Source of the DNA: VRUE01 sp963745915
GTDB taxonomy: Bacteria; Actinomycetota; Thermoleophilia; Solirubrobacterales; 70-9
Reading direction: 5' to 3'
Length of the DNA: 64,000 nt
Assembly (NCBI GenBank): GCA_963745915.1
Contig: CAVUZA010000002.1
Span: forward strand, 1,488,001 to 1,552,000
Shown here one piece after another: positions 60,083 to 64,000 of this stretch. The notes below the pieces were generated by a model that was given only the letters and a program-made list of their open reading frames with translations, searched no databases and was not told the DNA's origin. Position 1 is the stretch's first letter, and each line of letters opens with the position of its first letter. A program made the translations under genes and the position numbers.

Positions 60083-60385
60083 TCAGCCCGCCGCCTCCAT
60101 CGCCTTGCCGACGCCGGCTTTCATCTCGTCGGGGTTCATCGCGGGGGAGAGGGTGATCTTGGCCCCGAGGCCCATGAAGAGCGGCTCGGCCGCCGGGGGG
60201 ATCTCGGTCGAGTCGGCCATCTCGAAGAAGACCAGGGCGGTCCGCATCCCGTCCTCGGCGATGAAGTAGGCGGCCTCCGCGTTCAGCCCCTCGAGCACCG
60301 ATCCCAGGATCTGCGGCAGGCTGCCGTCTTCGATCGCCGCGTTCCCCTTCTCGGTGGGGATCTGGGCTTTCATCATCATCCGCAT
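60083..60385 (-). CDS. Small conserved-looking protein of unknown function
   Basis: The 100-residue product (MRMMMKAQIPTEKGNAAIEDG ... AEPLFMGLGAKITLSPAMNPDEM) looks like a small alpha/beta barrel-type protein seen in soil actinobacteria; I cannot name a function. GAGGAGG precedes the ATG, a strong site. It sits directly upstream of the heliorhodopsin gene on the same strand and probably shares its transcript. Confidence 0.75.
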   Translation of the reverse strand: MRMMMKAQIPTEKGNAAIEDGSLPQILGSVLEGLNAEAAYFIAEDGMRTALVFFEMADSTEIPPAAEPLFMGLGAKITLSPAMNPDEMKAGVGKAMEAAG

Positions 60386-60554
60386 TGTCGTCCTCCTCGG
60401 TTGGGTTGTGGCGCCTCCACCTAGTTTCGAGCCTACCTCGTACGAGTGGCCTGGCAAGCGCGCGGCCCCCTCATCCGTTCGCTCCTGGCGGACCCCGTCG
60501 TCAGCGTCGCTCCCGCCGCGCGGACGCGGCCGGGCTCGCGCTACGCTGGGGGTC

Positions 60555-61445
60555 GTGGCCGATTTGCCAGACGCAGGCGCCGTGGCGCTGGCCAACGAGG
60601 AGGCGGTCAGGGCCTGGGACACCGTCCTCTACGAGCGCTGGAAGCAGAACCGGAAAGTGTTCGTCGGCGCCCTCGACGAGATCACCGACGACCTCTTCGA
60701 GCGCTACCCGCCGCCCGCCGGCGGGCGCTGCATCGACGTCGGCTGCGGCTTCGGCGAGACGACCCGGCAGATGGCGGCCATGGTCGGCGCCGACGGCTTC
60801 GTGCTCGGCACCGACTCCTCGCCGCGCTTCGTCGAGGACGCCCGCCGCGAGGCGGCCGAGGCCGGGGTCGCGAACGTCGAGTTCGAGGTCGCCGACGCCC
60901 AGACGGCGGCCTGGGAGCCGGTCCACGACTACGCCTTCTCGCGCATGGGCACGCAGTTCTTCGCCGCGCCGGTGCCGGCGATGCGGGCGATCCGCGCCGC
61001 GCTGAAGCCGGGCGCCGGCCTGCGCAAGGTCTGCTGGCGGCGCAAGGACGAGAGCCCGCTCTGGGCGGAGACCGAGGCGGTCGTCCAGCGCTTCCTCTCG
61101 CGGCCCGAGGAGTACGAGGCGGACACCTGCGGTCCCGGCCCCTTCTCGCTCGGCAACCCGGAAACCCTGACCGGCATCCTCGAAGCGGCCGGCTTCGCCG
61201 AGGTCGAGCTGCACTTGCGCGACTTCGACTACTTCATCGGCAAGGACATGGAGGAAGCGGTCGACGCGATGCTCGCGATCGGCCCCGGGGCGGAGCTGAT
61301 CCGCCTCAACGGCGAGCACGGCGAGAGCCGGCGCCCGGAGATCGCCGAGGCGCTCGCCGCCCGCTACGCCGAGTGGCAGCAGGACGACGGCTCGATCGTC
61401 GGCCACGCCTCCGTCTGGCTGGTCGCCGCGACCAACCCCGGCTAG
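60555..61445 (+). CDS. SAM-dependent methyltransferase (class I)
   Basis: The 296-residue protein has motif I CIDVGCGFGETTRQMA, GTDSSPRFVEDARREA (motif II acidic end) and VADAQTAAW (motif III), the Rossmann-fold methyltransferase core. GTG 60555 gives ADLPDAGAVALANEEAVRAWD, a sensible beginning; the longer open frame is antisense to the small gene upstream. Substrate unknown. It is divergent from the heliorhodopsin pair. Confidence 0.85.
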   Translation: MADLPDAGAVALANEEAVRAWDTVLYERWKQNRKVFVGALDEITDDLFERYPPPAGGRCIDVGCGFGETTRQMAAMVGADGFVLGTDSSPRFVEDARREAAEAGVANVEFEVADAQTAAWEPVHDYAFSRMGTQFFAAPVPAMRAIRAALKPGAGLRKVCWRRKDESPLWAETEAVVQRFLSRPEEYEADTCGPGPFSLGNPETLTGILEAAGFAEVELHLRDFDYFIGKDMEEAVDAMLAIGPGAELIRLNGEHGESRRPEIAEALAARYAEWQQDDGSIVGHASVWLVAATNPG

Positions 61446-61451
61446 CGCGCC

Positions 61452-61619
61452 GTGGGCAACGGCCTCTGCGACGAGTGCGCCCAGCAGAAGCTGGTGAGCA
61501 ACACGCGCGACTCGACCTTCTCGCTCTGCCTGCGCTCGCGCCGGGACCCCGCCTTCCCGCGCTATCCGCGCACGCCGGTGTTGAGCTGCGCCGGGTTTCA
61601 GCGGAAGCCGCGAGGCTGA
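61452..61619 (+). CDS. Small cysteine-rich protein
   Basis: The 55-residue product reads GNGLCDECAQQKLVSNTRDS then TFSLCLRSRRDPAFPRYPRTPVLSCAGF, with four cysteines (C-x2-C, C, C) that could bind zinc. Such short proteins recur in actinobacteria; their function is not known to me. GTG start six bases after the methyltransferase stop, so it is probably co-translated. Confidence 0.7.
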   Translation: MGNGLCDECAQQKLVSNTRDSTFSLCLRSRRDPAFPRYPRTPVLSCAGFQRKPRG

Positions 61620-61685
61620 CCGGCCGGCGTTCCGGCGACGGCGACCGCTACTTTGCGCCTTGCACTGGGTCCAGTGTTGGGACGG

Positions 61686-62810
61686 ATGCGCAGACTTCTC
61701 CTCATCGCAACGGTGGTCGTGGCGGCGCTGGCGGCGCTCGCTCCGACGATCGCCGGAGCGGCCTCGGTCCGCGGCCTGGCGCCGCGCGGCTTCATCGGCA
61801 TGTCGCCGCAGGGGCCGACCGGCACCGAGGACTACGAGTTGATGCGCGCCGCCGGGGTCAAGAGCGTGCGCCTACCGCTCAACTGGGCCGACATCGTGCC
61901 CCGCGCGCGCGAACGCTTCGATCCCAACTGGGGGCTCTTCGACGACCAGGTGCGGCTCGCCGCCGAACAGCGGATCAGGGCCTTCCCCTTCGTCTGGGGC
62001 GTGCCGCGCTGGGTCTCCCGCAGGCTCGGCGCCGAGCCGGTCGCGACCGCCCGCCAGCGGCGCGAGTGGCTGCGCTTCCTGCGCGGCGCCGCCTACCGCT
62101 ACGGCCCCGATGGGCGCTTCTGGCGCGAGAACCCGGAACTGCCGCGACTGCCGGTGCGCCGCTGGGAGATCTGGAACGAGGAGAACATCGTCACCTTCTC
62201 GCGCGAACCGGACCCCGCCACCTTCGCCCGCCTGATCCGCATCTCGGGCCGCGTCCTGCACCGCGCCGACCGCGGCTCGACGGTGATCCTCGGCGGCCTC
62301 TTCGGCCGCCCCCTGCAGGTGCCGCCCAACATCTACTCGCCGGCCTTCCTTGCCGGGGTCTACGCCCAGCGCGGGATCAAGCGCTACTTCGACGGTGTCG
62401 CCCTGCACCCCTACGTCGCCGACGCGCGGGCGATGCGCTCGCAGATCGAGGGCCTGCGCCGGGTGATGCGCCGCAACCACGACGCCAGCGCCAAGATCTA
62501 CATCACCGAGATGGGCTGGGGCTCGGACGGCTTCGAGTCGCGCTGGGAGCGCGGCCCGCGCGGCCAGGCGCGTGAACTGAACCGCTCCTTCTCGATGCTG
62601 GTCGGCAACCGCGGCCGCTGGCGGATCGGCGGCGTCTGGTGGTTCTCCTGGGCCGACATCGCCGGCAACTGCCAGTTCTGCGACTCCGCCGGCCTGCTGA
62701 CGACCGCCCGCGAAGCCAAGCCCGCCTGGTACCGCTTCAACGCCTGGACCGGCGGCGACCCCCGCGTCGTCCCCCGCGCCTCCGGGCGGGCGCTGCGCAA
62801 TACGCCGTAG
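61686..62810 (+). CDS. Secreted glycoside-hydrolase-like protein (TIM-barrel)
   Basis: The 374-residue protein has a signal peptide (RRLLLIATVVVAALAALAPTIAGAA) and a barrel with RRWEIWNEENIV (probable acid/base glutamate) and YITEMGWGSDGF (probable nucleophile), the arrangement of clan GH-A enzymes. An extra pair of cysteines (NCQFCDS) lies near the end. The sugar substrate is not visible. ATG 61686 is followed at once by the signal sequence. Confidence 0.8.
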   Translation: MRRLLLIATVVVAALAALAPTIAGAASVRGLAPRGFIGMSPQGPTGTEDYELMRAAGVKSVRLPLNWADIVPRARERFDPNWGLFDDQVRLAAEQRIRAFPFVWGVPRWVSRRLGAEPVATARQRREWLRFLRGAAYRYGPDGRFWRENPELPRLPVRRWEIWNEENIVTFSREPDPATFARLIRISGRVLHRADRGSTVILGGLFGRPLQVPPNIYSPAFLAGVYAQRGIKRYFDGVALHPYVADARAMRSQIEGLRRVMRRNHDASAKIYITEMGWGSDGFESRWERGPRGQARELNRSFSMLVGNRGRWRIGGVWWFSWADIAGNCQFCDSAGLLTTAREAKPAWYRFNAWTGGDPRVVPRASGRALRNTP

Positions 62811-62877
62811 GCGCTCGATTAAGGGAGGCGAAAGGGGGACCCTTGGCGTCTGCTCGCCCCGACCCGACGGCGCGTCC

Positions 62878-63225
62878 TCATGCGACGGCGAGCGCCTGGT
62901 CTCTGATCTCGACCCGGTAGTCGGCGGGCAGGGGCACGACCGGCTCGCGGCGCCCAAGCTCGCGGCGCCGGGCAAGTCGGCGCTCGAAGAAGGCAAGCGC
63001 TCCGCCCCGGGGGGCGGCGACGACCTCACGGCCGTCGGGGTAGACGATCGCGACGGGTAGGTGCTCGGCCACGGCCTCGGCGAGGATGGCGCCAAAGCCA
63101 ACCTGGTCGGCGGCGATGAAGGTGGTCCCCTCGGGGTAGCGCTCAGGATCGAGGACGGCCTCGACGACTCGCTCGTTGGCGAGCTCGCCCGCCCGGGTGA
63201 ACTCGTTGCGCTCTAGCTTCTCCAT
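62878..63225 (-). CDS. Small protein of unknown function, partner of the broken gene upstream
   Basis: The 115-residue product begins MEKLERNEFTRAGELANERVVEAVLDPERYPEGTTFIAADQVGFGAIL. No catalytic motif is clear. Its ATG overlaps the last codons of the decayed frame at 63228-63480, so they were one operon; such pairs are often toxin-antitoxin modules, which would make this the antitoxin. That is inference from arrangement. Confidence 0.6.
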   Translation of the reverse strand: MEKLERNEFTRAGELANERVVEAVLDPERYPEGTTFIAADQVGFGAILAEAVAEHLPVAIVYPDGREVVAAPRGGALAFFERRLARRRELGRREPVVPLPADYRVEIRDQALAVA

Positions 63226-63480
63226 GATTCGGCGATCGCTTTCCAGTGGTCGATCAGGTGGTTGATGGCCTGTGGCGCGACCTCGTTGACCGAACCCTCG
63301 GCAAACCGCTCCGCAGGCTGCTCCTCGCTTCCAGCTTAGCGGTGCATGTCGTGGTCGCCGTGGGCATTGTCGAGGAGGCGAACGGTCTGCCAGCGACCCT
63401 CGATTCGCAGCCTGGAGCATGATCGCGTAGCGCTCCACCGGTCGACCCTCGAACTCGATCAGGATGCGAGCGTCGGGGGA
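63217..63480 (-). pseudogene. Remnant of a small TumE-like gene
   Basis: Minus-strand pieces ARILIEFEGRPVERYAIMLQ and, after a one-base shift, LRIEGRWQTVRLLDNAHGDHDMHR, a stop, then AGSEEQPAERFAEGSVNEVAPQAINHLIDHW resemble small proteins of the TumE/DUF6516 type, recalled from family knowledge and not checked. One frameshift and one TAA separate the pieces. The frame ends over the start of the downstream gene. Confidence 0.5.
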
Positions 63481-63637
63481 GAGCGGGCGGATGGAGCGCG
63501 GGGGAGTGCGAGGAGCGCGCTGTGGGTGCCGGGAAGGACTCGGGCCCTTGATCGACGCTCCCGCCGCGCCCAGTGGCTCCGGCGCTCTCGCTATCTTGGT
63601 TCAAGGAATACGGCGATCTCACCGGAATGAGGATCGG

Positions 63638-63856
63638 ATGGCAGTCCAGGATCAAGAGAGCTTCCGCGAGGCCCAGGCCAAGCTCGACGCCAAAGAGGAT
63701 CTGGCCCCCTACATGGGCAAGTGGGTCGCGCTTCGGGGCGGCAAGGTCATCGCCAGCGACCTGAGCGCCAAGGGCCTGCGAGACAAGCCCGATGTGAGGC
63801 CGACAGACGCCATCGTCCCGGTTCCCCGCTCCCGCGCCGGATTCTTCATCGCCTGA
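63638..63856 (+). CDS. DUF5678-like small protein
   Basis: The 72-residue product has DLAPYMGKWVALRGGKVIASDLSAKGLRDK and ends VPRSRAGFFIA, matching the short DUF5678-type proteins. The function of the family is unknown. It precedes an aspartic-protease-like gene by 14 bases, a pairing that suggests a shared operon. Confidence 0.75.
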   Translation: MAVQDQESFREAQAKLDAKEDLAPYMGKWVALRGGKVIASDLSAKGLRDKPDVRPTDAIVPVPRSRAGFFIA

Positions 63857-63870
63857 GCCCGTGCAGCGCC

Positions 63871-64000
63871 ATGAGCGCCTCATCGCTCCGTACAAGCCCG
63901 GTCCCGACGGGCAGGCTGCGGCCCTACCTTCTGCTGACGCTGCTCGGGGTCAAAACCGACCTGGAGGTCGACATTCTCGGCTTGGTCGACACGGGCGCGG
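63871..64000 (+). CDS. Retropepsin-like aspartic protease, 3' end outside window
   Basis: The visible 43 residues run MSASSLRTSPVPTGRLRPYL to VDILGLVDTGA, with DTGA being the catalytic motif of retropepsin-like (clan AA) proteases. The window ends right after it. It probably forms an operon with the DUF5678-like gene. Confidence 0.65.
   Translation, partial: MSASSLRTSPVPTGRLRPYLLLTLLGVKTDLEVDILGLVDTGA

Overview
The window is GC-rich and its gene content points to an actinobacterium of the Thermoleophilia/Solirubrobacterales type. This lineage call is an inference from composition, the heliorhodopsin, the C-terminal basic domain of the first gene and the style of the small genes; no rRNA gene is present to fix it.

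Layout. 1-3.9 kb: the end of a beta-helix/collagen-like surface protein and a secreted zinc protease. 4.1-8.1 kb: a SIR2-like gene cut in two by an IS256-family element, itself cut by an IS110-family element. 8.2-19.6 kb: rpmG-secE-nusG-rplKA-rplJL-rpoB-rpoC. 19.6-24.7 kb: an accessory block on mixed strands (DUF4143 ATPase, flavin monooxygenase, small membrane protein, HAD-like protein, then rpsG and rpsL on the minus strand, then a membrane protein). 24.8-44.4 kb: fusA-tuf and the S10, spc and alpha operons through secY-adk-map, rpmJ-rpsM-rpsK-rpsD-rpoA-rplQ. 44.4-48.0 kb: minus-strand surE-ligA-truA. 48-57 kb: two small membrane proteins, dacB, two patatin-like proteins, an acyl-CoA synthetase and a thioredoxin-fold protein. 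57.1-58.6 kb: tRNA-Pro, an HNH gene framed by two copies of a hairpin repeat, and a VapBC module. 58.6-64 kb: a metallopeptidase, a heliorhodopsin, a methyltransferase, a glycoside-hydrolase-like protein and small genes.

The core is the transcription and translation supercluster, tightly packed with many 1-8 base overlaps between stop and start codons. Several core genes carry single-base frameshifts. rpoB alone needs eleven +1 corrections to read through, nearly all explicable as one extra base in a short run, so they look like sequence errors rather than real lesions.

The most unusual content is structural. Nearly identical palindromic elements lie in frame inside rpsQ, rplE and rpsE, and their outermost stem bases differ between copies while remaining perfectly paired. 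Long hairpins occupy the gap between map and rpmJ where infA would be expected. A 49-nt hairpin with the same arms lies before two unrelated genes. The IS110 element keeps a 272-nt leader, the expected location of its bridge RNA, containing a short match to its own insertion site.
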